Position numbers and translations under genes: made by a program. A stretch of DNA of 60,000 nt from Polytrichum commune (Eukaryota > Streptophyta > Polytrichopsida > Polytrichales > Polytrichaceae), in NCBI GenBank assembly GCA_950295325.1, contig OX485803.1, forward strand, positions 75,595,554-75,655,553, written 5' to 3'. The notes below the pieces were generated by a model. It was given only the letters and a program-made list of their open reading frames with translations, was not told where the DNA came from and made no database searches. Below, piece after piece: positions 23,415 to 34,907 of this stretch. The stretch's first letter is position 1; every line of letters starts with the position of its first letter.

Positions 23415-23996
23415 ATGGAATTCGTATCGTCAATGCAAGCAGCTGGATCAAGTGCTCAGGCCCTGGCGATCATTTCGGCCATCGTGCTTGCCATCACGTT
23501 CGCCGGAGGAAGCTATCGTGAGCAATCACAAGATATCATGGCCACTAAGAGATTCGCTTCGGAGATCATCCTTGTGAATTCCTCTGCATTTTCCTGCGCA
23601 TTGATAAGTTTGTTTATGGGTGTGATAGTCATTATCAGGTCACGGTCCATTGTAAGTCCATTGTTTAAAAAAATTGCCGTGTATAATGATCCTTCGGGCC
23701 AAGGCAACGATTTCAACAACAATAATAATATGAATGACCAGAAACCGGGGTTTCTATGGGAGGAAATCATGCTACGGAAGTGGTATGTCATTGTGAGTTC
23801 TCTGCTCATCCTCTTCTCCACAGTCCTTCTGGTCATCGGAGAAGTTTTGGATCTCGTGGCCATCTCCTGCGGGCCACCCAGCTCGTTAGATGAAGTTTGG
23901 CTTGTCCTTATCTCGTATCCTATCTACACTGTTCTGGGTGTTGCTTTCCTCTTATGGATCACCAGATGCACAGCAAAGAAGCCTGCAAGAATTTGA
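23415..23996 (+). CDS. PGG-domain-like four-helix membrane protein
   Basis: A 193-residue integral membrane protein with four predicted helices, about residues 14-32, 51-74, 123-151 and 161-182. The first two and the loop (ALAIISAIVLAITFAGG, then KRFASEIILVNSSAFSCALI) resemble the PGG domain that ends many plant ankyrin-repeat membrane proteins, but no ankyrin repeats precede it. The loop at 95-110 is rich in N and D. The ATG at 23415 is in an ideal context (CCACCATGG), and the frame is open a few codons upstream without ATG. The gene converges with the F-box gene about 660 bases downstream. Its second half, with 3' flank, is copied in a pseudogene at 32356-33314. Function is unknown; membrane location is inferred from hydrophobicity. 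Confidence 0.75.
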   Translation: MEFVSSMQAAGSSAQALAIISAIVLAITFAGGSYREQSQDIMATKRFASEIILVNSSAFSCALISLFMGVIVIIRSRSIVSPLFKKIAVYNDPSGQGNDFNNNNNMNDQKPGFLWEEIMLRKWYVIVSSLLILFSTVLLVIGEVLDLVAISCGPPSSLDEVWLVLISYPIYTVLGVAFLLWITRCTAKKPARI

Positions 23997-24266
23997 ACAA
24001 ATTGGACCATGCCATATTGCAGGAACAATTGGGTAGCTTTCCTAGGAAGTCAATGGAAACTTGATTTTCACAGTGATGCATGTTCAAACTAGAAGTCCAA
24101 TGGGACCATTATGTTTTACAGTACCATGCCGCCCAATTAAGTCCTACCAATGTAAGGATTTACTCCAAAGCTTTATTGATAGTAATTGCTTTGAGCGCTG
24201 TACATGTCCATTTTGCGCAAATCCTGCATGCAGGTTCTCATAAGCAACAACTACGAATACCACACT

Positions 24267-24340
24267 GAGATGTAATTACAAATGGAGATATTTGTACTGA
24301 TTGGAGATGTAATTACAAATGGAAAAAATCGTACTGATTG
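24267..24340. repeat. 37-bp tandem duplication
   Basis: GAGATGTAATTACAAATGGA followed by about 17 bases ending GTACTGATTG occurs twice head to tail. It is in the 3' flank of the PGG-like gene. A diverged version is in the duplicate at 33048-33120. Confidence 0.85.
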
Positions 24341-24655
24341 GAAACATGTTAACCGTGCTCACATACTTGATGGGATCATTTTCCTGTCTATGTAATTGCA
24401 TCATGACCATCAGACATCTGCAAAGCCGACCCATGAGCTGAATATGTTGATCCACAATGACAACACATGTGTCAGGCATATAATGCAAAAAGAGAGTACA
24501 ATTGTCCACTAACCTTCTGGATCAGCACGCACAGATGTCTCGGCCCGCAAAGGAATGAGGCCTTAAAACCCAGACTCATGCGATACGGCAGGGCTGCAAT
24601 TTCAAGAATCGTGGCTCTACGTAGACTGGTGCAATTAGGTCTTTCGTGCTCTCTG

Positions 24656-26171
24656 CTACAATAGTGGAGGGAATAACTCGAATATCTTATTTTCATGATA
24701 CACACTTTTAGTTGAAGGTAGTGAAATGGGCCAACGCATCGTGCCAGATATGTTAAATGTGAAGTTAGGTCTGAATACAAAGGACAGTGGATTGAGGCTA
24801 TGGAACACCGCTCCTCTCCGAAGCCCCTGCGGAGAAGGAACTAGGGACTCGGGATGACCGCCGTCGTGGATGTCATACACCTTGCCTGCTTGGTCACGCG
24901 TATTGAAAATACACAATCTTCTTGCTCCGAAAGCTGCACATACGTACTCAGGGTACTTCAACAGTCCTCGGCCGCCGTTCTTCTGGTCCGTCACCTTATT
25001 CTCCCACGTGCCGCATCCTGCTGCTCCGCTTGTATTCTCGAGCTTGTCAATCCGGTGCTGCACTGTCTTTTCTCCAATCTGTAGCTCCGAGAACAGATAC
25101 ACCCCACCGTCACATTCCACCAATTGAGCATTGAAGAATGCGTCCGCATCTCCTGGAAGAATTGGTAAAGGGGACTTCCAATCTGACAACCATTTCTTGT
25201 CCTCCAGATTGTAGGCCAACACACCTTTCCCTAGCCCATCCCCCAAGGTCGCAATGCAATACAGAGTATCGCTACTGCAGACTCCAGTCTGATACTCGTT
25301 CAGGCCGAACTCAACCCCGGGGAGGTCTCCGGTTACCTCCCACTGTGATGTGAGAGAGTCGAACACTTCAGTTTTCCTTGAGAGATCGACCTGACATCCT
25401 TCATTCCTCAATCCCGCACTGCCGGCAACGATAACTCTGTAGGAAGTCCCCCTGGTATCGGCCAACACGTGCAGGAGCACCGGGTTTCGTGGAAAAGTGA
25501 GAGGTGGCAAAACCCTTACATGTCGTGTCATAGGGTTACAAACGACCAGCACTACATTTTGGAGAGATTTGGAGACACTGCATACGCACAGAAGCCCGCC
25601 CCCTGCAGAGACGAGCAAAATTGGATCTGGATGTGGAAGAAACCCCACAAGAGTCGGCAATGGCCTCCATTTCTTCAGAAATGTATCAAACCCTGCCCAT
25701 TGAAGACCTCCGTCTTCACGATGCAAATACAACGAAGTTAAGGAGCCTTGAAACGTGGAACTCTCCGTCAGCTTCCTCATTCCTTTCGACACCACTTTCA
25801 GTCGGTATATCTCCTCAGGCTCGAGCTTCCTGAGAATACATTCTTGGATGTCATCTGGAAGCGACTCCCAATTGCGCTCCCGGACCTCTGACTCAGCAAA
25901 ATACTCCTTGATCTCGTTTGCCCAATTCTTCGAGCAAGTCGGTCTGAGTGGTCCTCTGATGACAAATTCCTTATAATAGATCAATGCACATCCTTGCGTT
26001 CATGACAAACTAATCCTTCAAGCGCGGAGGGGATGGAATCTAGGTATCAGCAATGGATGTACTAGAAGCTCCAATACATACGTAATATTGCACTTGTAGG
26101 ATTCATAATTCTCACCTCAGTCTCAAATTCGAGCGGAGGAGGCGACTTGCTGACGTTGCTGAATCTGCCAT
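24656..26171 (-). CDS. F-box protein with kelch-like repeats (two exons)
   Basis: Likely a substrate-recognition subunit of an SCF ubiquitin ligase, 451 residues. The large exon (25955-24656) is open upstream without an ATG, so I looked for a first exon. ATGGCAGATTCAGC... at 26171-26116 ends CTGAG before GTGAGAATT (donor). The acceptor TTTGTCATCAG before 25955 restores the frame exactly, across a phase-2 intron of 160 bases. An alternative acceptor a few bases on (CACTCAG) also fits. The F-box lies at about 47-85 (ESLPDDIQECILRKLEPEEI, then YRLKVVSKGMRKL). The rest shows kelch-type phrases such as KTEVFDSLTSQWEVTGDLPG and GVLAYNLEDKKW, suggesting a beta-propeller that binds the target. The target is unknown. 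Confidence 0.85.
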
Positions 26172-26888
26172 CTCCCCCGTCGAATCTCCAAGGATGATGC
26201 ACTGTCAATTTCACACACTGCACAATATAGAAGCCCATTATATGTGTTACTTGAAATTTATCGAATTGGCCAGGTAATACTCTCTCACTTGATGTTTCAA
26301 AGCTTTCAGAATGTACTTTCAAACCCAAAATGCTCACAGAATGCACCGTTTCGACTAGACAATGACCAATCTTAAAGGTGAACTTGAATTAAGATTTGCA
26401 AGAATTCACGCGGGTGCTCATGTATAACCTGCTACACATGCTTGAGGAACATACTGATCAAACTTGCAACTTACAATCTTGCTAGCAATCTGGAGTCAGC
26501 GTGCTGGTGCTACATCCATCATCACAAGGGATTAACTTCTCTGTTACTTCTCTCTCAAGAATAACTGCTCCTTAAGGATACCTGCTAACACTCTCGGGGA
26601 AGTACAGACACTCTAGGGGAAGTGTAGGAAAAAAGGACAGACATGTCTGTACTCCAGTAACATAATGAAATATGCATGGTCCTCTTGCCATACTAGACCG
26701 CTCCTAATAAAATAAATAAAATAAAAGTAACGGCAATGTGAATGGGAGCCCGATCCTCTATATTGTTTATGTTTGACCAAGCATCACTGTAAGGGTACTT
26801 CCTCCCTCTTGAAAGGTGGGCTCCTTTAATCTCCAAGAAAGCGCAATATCTAACATCTAAGGGGGGTCTACAGGGGTTCATTTGTGGT
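26172..26888. other. 5' flank of the F-box gene; non-coding
   Basis: It contains the probable promoter and 5' UTR of the F-box gene. A repeated phrase (ACTCTCGGGGAAGTACAGAC and ACTCTAGGGGAAGTGTAG at 26591-26625) is a small tandem duplication. Nothing else is evident. Confidence 0.4.
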
Positions 26889-28606
26889 CTAGTAGTTTTC
26901 TTTGTTTAATATTAGGTATGTGAGGTACTTAATGACAATTTGGTGTAATTGTTTCATAAGTGTTTTGATCTTGTGTTTGGGTATTTTGAGTGTTTCTAAG
27001 TCTTCAATTGGTTGTTCGTGTATAGCCCCTCTAACTCTGTTGTGATGTTGATAAAAGGGTTCACTTTCCAACCAGCTATTCTAAGTGGTTGTATGAGTGG
27101 GTTGTATTTAGCGGTGTTGTGCAGTTTTTGGGAATCTGTCGTGGCAATAAGTGAATTCAATGAATTGTATGACAATTGGTGAAGTTGGCATTAGGGGGGG
27201 TTGGTTGTCTATGGGGGCGCCGAGTACACATAATATGTCCGGTTTAAGTCTAGCTATGGATGTGCATGGTATATTGGGGCATGTACATTGGAGTAGCCAT
27301 GGTGGAATTGTGTTGTCTTGTGGCTTAGAAATTTGGTTGCATGCGTTTATGAGTGTGTAGTATCTTGTATGTTTATTTGAATATAGTGTATGTGTGATTT
27401 GGAGTATTGCATTATTGTGGCGTGCTATACGTAATCCCTTTATGTAGCGGTTTGAGCATGTAGAAAGTAGGTGTGGCCATGTGTCTATGGCATTATTGGG
27501 GCATAGTGTACAGTTTGGGTTTGGGTGTAGGTTAGGCTAGAATATATTTTTACAGTGGTTACCCATATACTGTGCATAACGGAATTTTAGAGTTTGTGTG
27601 ATTTGAGCGTCTAAGATCCCGGGGGTTTTCCGAAATTGGTTGGAGAGTTTATGGTTGATTTGGTCATTGGATGTTCATTTGTCTATGTATGTGAATTTGG
27701 ATTGGGCCAGTCTTAGTTCTTGGTTTTTGTGTTCCTTGTTGATGTATGTTTGTAGGTTGCATATAGCACCCGTGTGTGTACCGGTTGGGACCCCGTTGAG
27801 CTAGCATGGCGTAGTGTGGGCCATATGTATCTTTGGGGTATTGGTGGGTTTGTCTAGGAGGGCTCCATTATTTGCTAGTTGATTTGTGATTTCATTGCCT
27901 ATTATGCCCGTGTGTGCTTTGACTTTTTGAATTGTGGTGTGTGTGGACCAAGTTATATGGTTAATTATAGCGGCAATGAGTAGTTTATCCGGGTGGTTGT
28001 GCTAGGAGAATGGGTGCCGTATGTGTTTGTGTATTAGGTATATATTGTTAAGGCTATCTGTAAAGATGTGGGTATCTTGTGTATGGTGTTGTGTACCTTG
28101 GATTGCTATTAGAATGGCGTTTAATGTGGCTTTGAGGATGTTTTGTAGGCCTGGGAGTCTCTCCACAATCCGAAGGTTGTTGACGGGGGAGTAGACACCT
28201 AATCTGACAGTGTTGCCTATGCCATTTTCATCAAGGGGTATAAACTATCCATCGGTGTATATGCATTGTTGGGGTTTGAATTTAAGGGTGGGTATTGTAG
28301 AATTCTATTGGTATGGGTTGACAGTGTTGGGTGGTTGCTTTCCGAGTGCTTGTGATTTGGGGCCTCGTATCATGTGTGGGACCATTTCACTTACTTCCGG
28401 GGGGGGGAGGGGGGTGAGTTGGTGTGGGTGAGTTTGGATTTTAATATTGTATAAGCCGAGGATGTTGGTTGTGATTATGTTTGGTATCTGTGGGTTGCCA
28501 GGGGAGGGGGGGGGAGGGGCTTTCATTGCTTATGTTTATTATGGTGGTGTATTGGTTTTCTAATTGGTGTAGATATTTTGACCACTCCTATGGTATAACG
28601 TTGTGT
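26889..28606 (-). pseudogene. LINE 3' region: RNase H and zinc-knuckle relic
   Basis: Translating the minus strand, which is strongly A/C-rich, gives the C-terminal part of a non-LTR retrotransposon. An RNase H-like domain shows YTDG (first Asp), FTDSLNNIYLI (second conserved Asp) and KVKAHTGIIGNEITNQLAN (the histidine-containing end). A zinc-binding segment with FRYAQYMGN and CTLCPNNAIDTWPHLLSTCS follows. Further on are PPWLLQCTCPN and FIEFTYCHDRF, and the frame ends at 26889. Several in-frame stops, and the expected Asp of the last motif read as Asn, show decay. The reverse transcriptase is missing: the relic stops where another repeat begins, near 28610. 5' truncation is usual for LINEs. 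Confidence 0.8.
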
Positions 28607-28611
28607 GTGTT

Positions 28612-28900
28612 TTTGACAATTTTTTTGCAAGTTTTTAACATTTGACATACAAAAACTTGCACGTCAATTGACATGCATAATTTATAATTTGACATGTAGT
28701 GTGACTTGTGAAAGAAAAAATCACACGTCAGTTGGCATGTTAGAAATTGAAATGACACATACTACTAAGCATGTAGCACTGAGGTGACATTATAGAATAA
28801 AACATAGATGCCAATTGACATTTGTTTTTGTTGTTGAAAATGTCATGTGACACTTTGGATTCGTAGTGGAACATCAAATGTAATTTGCAAACATACACAC
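28612..28900 (-). repeat. Reverse copy of the TGTCAATTGAC dispersed repeat
   Basis: Reverse complement of 8118-8405, with matching blocks GCAAGTTTTTAACATTTGACA, GTCAATTGACATG, GTCATGTGACACTTTGGAT and GCAAACATACACAC. It abuts the LTR that starts at 28901. Confidence 0.65.
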
Positions 28901-29121
28901 TGATAACGTTGGCATGGCCCTGACAAGGTGGAAGCAGTCAACGGAAGTTTATTCATACACACAAGTCTCGAACACACAATGAGATATGGAAATATATAAA
29001 ACACAGTTCTATGTTAATATCAGAATGGTCACCACTGTGACTACAATGTCTCTATTCTGCACACTGATACCCGTGTCTACAGTTTGTTCAGCTACTAAAC
29101 CTAGAAGTAGGCTTTGAACTA

Positions 29122-30546
29122 CAGTCCACCCTCTATAAATGTTACACCTATAAGTGTTAACCCTCTCTAAATGTTAACTTTCTTCTACTCCCCACATATT
29201 GCACACTATAAATGTTAAACGTGTTAATTGTTAACAAAATGGTACTCCCTTCTTTGTAAATTTGACTCTATAAATGTTAACGAATGAAATACAACCATAA
29301 TATGGATGATAAAAACTACACATCCAGTTACATTCCTCTCTCTCTCACCATGCGTTAGGGCGAGGCACAGGGCAGCGAGGGTGGGGTCATTTACAAATAT
29401 CAACGTCCTAGAGCTTTTACAAAAAGAAACTTTGCAAATCCAAATAACCTTGGAATTCTTTGGTTCCATAATAAAAAGGCTTGGATGACCACTGCTCTTT
29501 TTGAGAAGTTTCTCTTGGACTTTGAGAGGAGGATGAGCCTAGCAGGGAAACGAAGGGTGTTGTTATTGGTTGACAATTTTGCAGGTCACCAGTACAATAA
29601 CATCAGGTCAGAGTTGCAGATTACAACCGTGGAGTTTTTGCCTCCAAATACAACAAGTTATTTCCAGCCTATGGATGTAGGTGTGATAAACTCTTTCAAG
29701 GCTCAATATCGCAAGTTTTTGATTGAGCACAAGTTGGACAAACTAATGAGCAATGAGGACCCAGAGATTGATGTTTATGAAGCGGAGAAAATGCTAGAAT
29801 GTGTGTGGAGGTTGAAAGTCACATCTAATGTGATTTATCATTGTTGGAGACATACCGGTATGCTCCTACTACCTAATTTGAATGGAGTTTCCATTCCAAA
29901 TCCTCAAGTGGAATTGCAAGAGTTAACTAGTCTTTTGGAAAGACTAAGTCACGGACTAAGTTTGACTACTAATAGTTCTAGTGATGGAAGTTCAAGAATG
30001 GAGGCACAAGAGTATGTGCAATACGAATTAGACTTTGATTTGAACAATCCATATGAGGTCACCGAAGAGGATGTATGGGATGTTTTAGGCTCTATTGGTG
30101 GGACTTCTAATGTCTCAGATGATGATTGTGAGGGAGAGGAGTGTGAGGTGGAACCCATTCCATCTTACAGTGACTTGCAATCTAGTTTTGGTACCATTAG
30201 AAGGTACATGGAATCACGTTCATGTGATGTGTCCAAGTATGTGGGTTTGTTGGTGCAGATTGAGAAATATTTGCAAGTTATGCATGCAGATGAATCTCAC
30301 CAAAGAACCATTGATTCATACTTCACCCATGATTTGTAAACTTGATATTGAATAAAGTTTTGATTGGGTTTGCAATTTTATGAATGGTATTCTCTCACAA
30401 GGACTCTTCACAATTTCTTATATTTATAAATGTTAAGATTTGTATATTGCTCAAAAAAGTAATTTTATAATTGTTAACTGTTAACACCTCTATAAATGTT
30501 AACTTTGATCCACTCCCGAGGGTTAACATTTATAGAGGGTGGACTG
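29122..30546 (+). mobile_element. Tigger/pogo-type DNA transposon, internally deleted
   Basis: The terminal inverted repeats begin CAGTCCACCCTCTATAAATG on the left and, on the other strand, CAGTCCACCCTCTATAAATG on the right. TA flanks both ends (29120-29121 and 30547-30548), the TA target site of Tc1/mariner-pogo elements. The subterminal zones repeat the word CTATAAATGTTAAC many times (about 29128-29281 and 30430-30540), probable transposase-binding sites. The element is inserted in an LTR. It encodes the C-terminal half of a transposase. Confidence 0.92.
29359..30339 (+). pseudogene. Tigger-type DDE transposase, C-terminal half
   Basis: An open frame of about 326 codons from the stop at 29356; its first ATG is at 29485. 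It carries RAFTKRNFANPNNLGILWF, KKAWM, then LLLVDNFAGHQ, which supplies the second catalytic Asp, and LPPNTTSYFQPMDVGVINSF, with the third Asp. This is the DDE_1 superfamily core of pogo/Tigger and CENP-B-like transposases. The N-terminal HTH and CENPB-type DNA-binding domains and the first catalytic Asp are absent because of internal deletion, so the product cannot catalyse transposition. The open state of 284 codons after the ATG, with an acidic tail, suggests recent loss or retention by chance. Confidence 0.88.
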
Positions 30547-30777
30547 TACATTGCACGTACTGGAACCTCACAGAGTGTTGCCAAAAGTGTCTTGGCTCTG
30601 TCCCTTTATGCTCGCTCAGGACATTATCCTCCTTGGTAAAATTCGCTCGTGGCTATGTTGTATCCTGGTACTCTTTTCTTTTGCCTGTGGTAACTCTTCC
30701 TTTTACTAAGCCCCTGTTTTCAAGCTAACATTCCACCCCAGAATGGCATGACCGAGGAGGCTCTTGATTGTCGTGGA

Positions 30778-31804
30778 TCATGGTAAGGGCCTGGGCGAAA
30801 CCTCGATGTAATATTCGGTCTCGAGACATGGACTGTGCGTGGGTGAAGAGGTTGTGCACCGTGCGAAACGGTTGTTTGCTACATAAGGGCAAACAATGTT
30901 ACTGCTGGGTGCAACGAAATGGTTTGCCCAAGTTGGATACTCGTTTAACCGTTTAACGAACCTTTCTCCAACTTCCGCTATGGTTGTTCCTTGTCTGGTT
31001 CCTGTGGGGAGGAAGTTTCCACTAGATTGTCCTCTTGTACCCGAAAATTCCATGTCTCGTTTGAAGCCGACTCGATCACCATACAACGTTGGTCGTGAGC
31101 AAGCCTATGCTCTGCTTTGGGAAGCACGGAAATTTCGGGAAGATTTTCACAGGACGTGTTTGCGAGGGGTATACTATGATTGGAAGAGCGTTTGGTTCTG
31201 CTCCACCGGAACTGGTAGCTCCCCAGCCTTGAATATTGACGACAGCATGCGCCGAGTCACCGTAATCTACCTTGTTGTCTCTTGAAATGGCGTCCATCTG
31301 AGCTTCTTCGGCTGTATCGTTTGGCTCGTGCATCGATTTGTCGGGGGCGGGATTGCTGGTTGGTGGAACGCCTTCGTGTGCTTGTATGTCTACCATTTAT
31401 TCTTCTTTCTATGGGATTATGCCACAGGATACGCGCGGTGTGCTAGGCGGTGGCCAGGGTTGAGGATAGTGAATTATTGTTTGCGCGTTGAGCTATCACG
31501 TAAGGCGTTGATTCTCCTCCAATGCTTTCTGCAACAAACGTGCCCGCTGCTGCTCCTGCTGCTCAGCGAAGGATAGATGCTCTGCTTTAAACGACAGCGA
31601 CACCTTTGTGTCCTCTAATTGTCTGCGTAGGTTGGCACACACTCCCGTTGAATAAACGCTTCTTGAAGCTGTTGAATTATGATGGACCTTCTCCAATTCG
31701 TGGATACGTGCTTCTCGCGTGGTGCAGAGTAAGCATTGTTGGGTAAGGGCATCCTGTATTTCCCAAAGAAATGTGGTGACTGCGCCTCGAGTTCGTGTTA
31801 CCAT
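30778..31804 (-). pseudogene. Decayed retroelement coding relic, possibly gag-like
   Basis: One minus-strand frame gives a coiled-coil-like segment (EQQEQQRARLLQKALEENQR) after an ELEKVHHN stretch. It then continues in the same frame, through several stops, to an acidic hydrophilic segment (31396-31076), and after a frame change to 31086-30778. It lies just 5' of the polypurine tract and LTR on the same strand, so it is probably internal sequence of that retrotransposon. No protease, reverse transcriptase or integrase motif is seen, and gag identity is inferred from position and charge only. Confidence 0.35.
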
Positions 31805-33314
31805 TGAAACCTTTCAACTCTAAGTTTAATTCTCCCTCAGCTACCAGCCAACCGAAGAAGAGTGTCTGAATCGATCATCACTAGCTGACAAGCTGACAAG
31901 CTGATAACGCTCAAGTGTTATCATCCAAACCTGAAAACAAAACTTAACCTTAGTGTCAGCGTCTGAGTTCGTCCCTGGAGATTAAGAGTGGCAGAGATAG
32001 ATTTGGTGTCAGGTTGACATTAAGTTATATTTTCGGTGTGAGGAATTAGAGAGGTAATTTAGTTAGTATTTGGAGGTGACCGGGGATCCAGAATGTTGTT
32101 GATCGGATTCTAAACTCTAACTCTCTCTCCAGTCAATCATTGCAGAGTGTCAGCACAAGCTGACAGTCAGTCAAGTGTGCAGTGTTGAGTTTCAAGTGAT
32201 CGCAAGTGTTATGATCTGAAGCTAATGGGAAAGTTTAATCTTATTGTCAGAGTCTGAGTTCATGCGCGTTGTGTCGGCCTGGAGAGTAAGAGTGGCAGAG
32301 ATGGACTCCATGTCAAGTTGATAAATTCATTTTCATTTTTATTTGGTTTCTTCTGGATGGTCATTATCAGGTTGTAAGTGCATTGTTTACAAACATCGCC
32401 GTGTATAATGATCCTCCGGGCCAAGGTAATGATTTCAACAACACTAATACTATGAATGACTAGAATCTGGTGTTTCTACGGCGGGAGGAAATCATGCTAC
32501 GGAAGTGGTTTGTCATTGTGAGTTCTCTGCTCATCCTCTTCTCCACAGTTCTTCTGGTCATCGGAGAAGTGTTGGATCTCTTGGCCATCTCCTGCGGGCC
32601 GGCGAAGTGACTCGTTAAATGAACTTTGGTTAGTCCTCATCACGTATCCTATCTACACTGTTCTGGGTGTTGCTGCCCTCTTATGGATCAGGAGATGAAC
32701 AGCAAATAAGAATCCTGCAAGTGTTTGAACAAATTGGACCATGCCATACTGCAGGAATATTTAGAGGATTGCATGCTCTTGTAGTCACAATTGGGTGGCT
32801 TTCCTTCTTTCCTAGGAAGACAATGGAAATCATAAACTTAGATTTCACAGTGATGCATGTTCAAACTAGAAGTCCAATGGGACCATTATGTTTTACAGTA
32901 CCATGCCGCCCAATTAAGTCCTACCACTGTAAGGATTTACTCCAAAGATTTTTTGAGAGTAATTGCTTTGTGCGCTGGACATGTCTATTTTGCACGAAAT
33001 CTTCATGCAGGTTCTCATAAGCAACAACTATAATACTACACTGAGATGTAATTAGAAATAGAGATGTTTGTACTGATTGAAGATGTGATTTCAAATACTG
33101 AAATTCGCACTGATTGGAAGGGATGTTAACTGTGCTCACATACTTGCATAAAATGGAGATGAGCTCAATTTTCTGTCTTCGTAATTGCATCTTAACTATA
33201 AGATAACCATAATTGCAAAGCCGACACATGAGCTGAATATGTTGATCCACAATAACAACATATGTGTCATGCATATAATACAAGAAGAGATTACAACTAT
33301 CCACTAACCTTCTG
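31799..33314 (+). pseudogene. Chimeric pseudogene: DREB-gene leader joined to PGG-like gene 3' half
   Basis: 31799-32355 is a diverged copy of the duplicated leader of the DREB-like gene (about 15846-16440), beginning close to that gene's predicted transcription start. At 32355/32356 it switches, directly after TTTCTTCTG, to a copy of 23624-24519: codons from about residue 71 of the PGG-like protein, through its stop, into the 3' flank. The coding part is broken by a TAG (AATGACTAG) and indels. It contains about 35 bases (around 32759-32795) lacking in the present parent, so it derives from an older or paralogous copy. No poly(A) tract or target duplication was seen at the ends. DNA-level rearrangement and template-switched retroposition both remain open. 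Confidence 0.85.
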
Positions 33315-34572
33315 TAGATTTTAAGAATCAATTTAGCAGTAGGATGCTACAACCTCATAGGCTTTTTATATGAGTCTGAATCTGTGAAGTTTGTGAGGGA
33401 GAGGTTTTGGTCATAAATTATCACATTTTACCACATGACCCCTTGTAGGTTTTACTCACAATAGAAAGAGTTCACCTCTGCGATGTCTGCATGATTGAAG
33501 AAATTTACATAGGTAATGCGATTTTTAAGAATCCTTATTATGCTTGTGGTCACAATTGCTATTCCAATTGAAGTAACAACCCACAAGATTGGCCGGATGG
33601 GTAGACTACTCTAGTGCCTCCAAACAATGATCTTCTAATTTTTATAATATTCAATTACATCACATTCATTTGTGCATTACGTTCATATGTGCTTCACATT
33701 CATCTGTACTTCAACTTTTATCTGTGGATTTCATTTATCTAGGCAAACTACTGAAATTCATCATAAGCCCATCATTTAATCATTTACAAAATCGTTCTTC
33801 CTCCAACTTTAAATATAAGAGCTTCATTTGAAATTCATTCATCGCTACTACGATGAGAAGGGAGTTTGCTCAAGGTATCTAACTTCCATAAAATTCTACA
33901 CCGGCCACCATTAGTTGGATTGGTCGAGTAGTGAGAGGGTTGAGAATTAAGCCACCCTTCCTATAAATAGTATTCTGATAGGTGACATTTTGCCACCCTC
34001 CAAGTCAACACTCCAATCAAGAATAAAGCTAAAGCTTTAGCTTTAGTCTTTGATTTAATTTCTAAATTAATCTCTAACTTTTTTGCTAACCACTAATTCT
34101 ATTTTTAAATACTAACTTCTATTTCTACCTCATGCCTCAACACCGCAAAACCGGAGGAAAATCCAATGTAGCAAAAGTAATGCAACAAAAGTAATGTAAT
34201 AGAAACCAATAATACAGAACCAGTGTGATAAAACCTACTATAACCAGAAGCTTATGTAAACAGAAGCTAGTACAATAGAAATTTATATAAACAGAAACTT
34301 ATGTAACCATGTAACCATGAGTTTATACAAACATAAGCCTATATAAACATAAACTTATGCAACCAACAATAATACAATCTGGAATTGCAATTAATTGCAA
34401 CCTTCGCTTTAGTAGCCACACGTCCGTACACAATTTATTCCAACAATACGAATCCGTACAACAATGATCCAACAAAAATCTAAAATTATTTTATTCAATA
34501 TTAATAAGATTTATAAATCATTGTATTTAATATTCATATTTCTATCTTTCTAAGAATTTTGTACATTTACTT
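33315..34572. other. Non-coding; degenerate short repeats
   Basis: 34225-34360 holds a loose array of about 18 bases (AAACAGAAACTTATGTA and variants). 34022-34050 has AGCTAAAGCTTTAGCTTTAG, a small palindromic run. No exons were found. Confidence 0.4.
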
Positions 34573-34590
34573 AGAGAGAGAGAGAGAGAG
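34573..34590. repeat. (GA)n microsatellite
   Basis: Uninterrupted AG/GA run of about nine units. Confidence 0.9.
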
Positions 34591-34907
34591 TCCTAATTGC
34601 GAGAGCGAGTGAGAATGAGCCTCCATGCTAACGTTTGTAGACTACTCCCTCCAACCACAAAATTTTATCATCCATAGATCTAGCCGTACCTACATCTAAC
34701 GGTTAGCATCTACAATTGATTACACCCTAATTATTCTTTTATAATAATCTCTACATCCAATGGTCTTCGTTCGTTGCCTTCTTGAACTAATGGCCTCCAT
34801 CCGCTCAACCTTCATCCGTTCGACAACTCATCCGCTTACACCGTAGTCCGCTCATGCCTTCATCCGTTTAACACCTTCATCTATATATGCTTCATCTTAT
34901 TGACACC

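Larger units (their letters stand above)
28901..30730 (-). mobile_element. Retrotransposon LTR (minus strand), split by a Tigger element
   Basis: On the minus strand the LTR begins TGTTAGCTTG at 30730, directly after a purine-rich tract (TGGGGTGGAA, the expected polypurine primer), and ends ...AACGTTATCA at 28901. Removing the inserted Tigger element (29122-30546 plus one TA) leaves about 400 bases. It holds a TATA-like TTTATATATTTCC and a polyadenylation-like GAATAAA. These are the hallmarks of a 3' LTR. A partner LTR was not found, so the element is incomplete. Confidence 0.65.

Noticed and set aside
33048-33331. 136-codon minus-strand frame at the end of the chimeric pseudogene
   Set aside because: Antisense to the copied 3' flank of the PGG-like gene; the parent region has no conserved counterpart frame.
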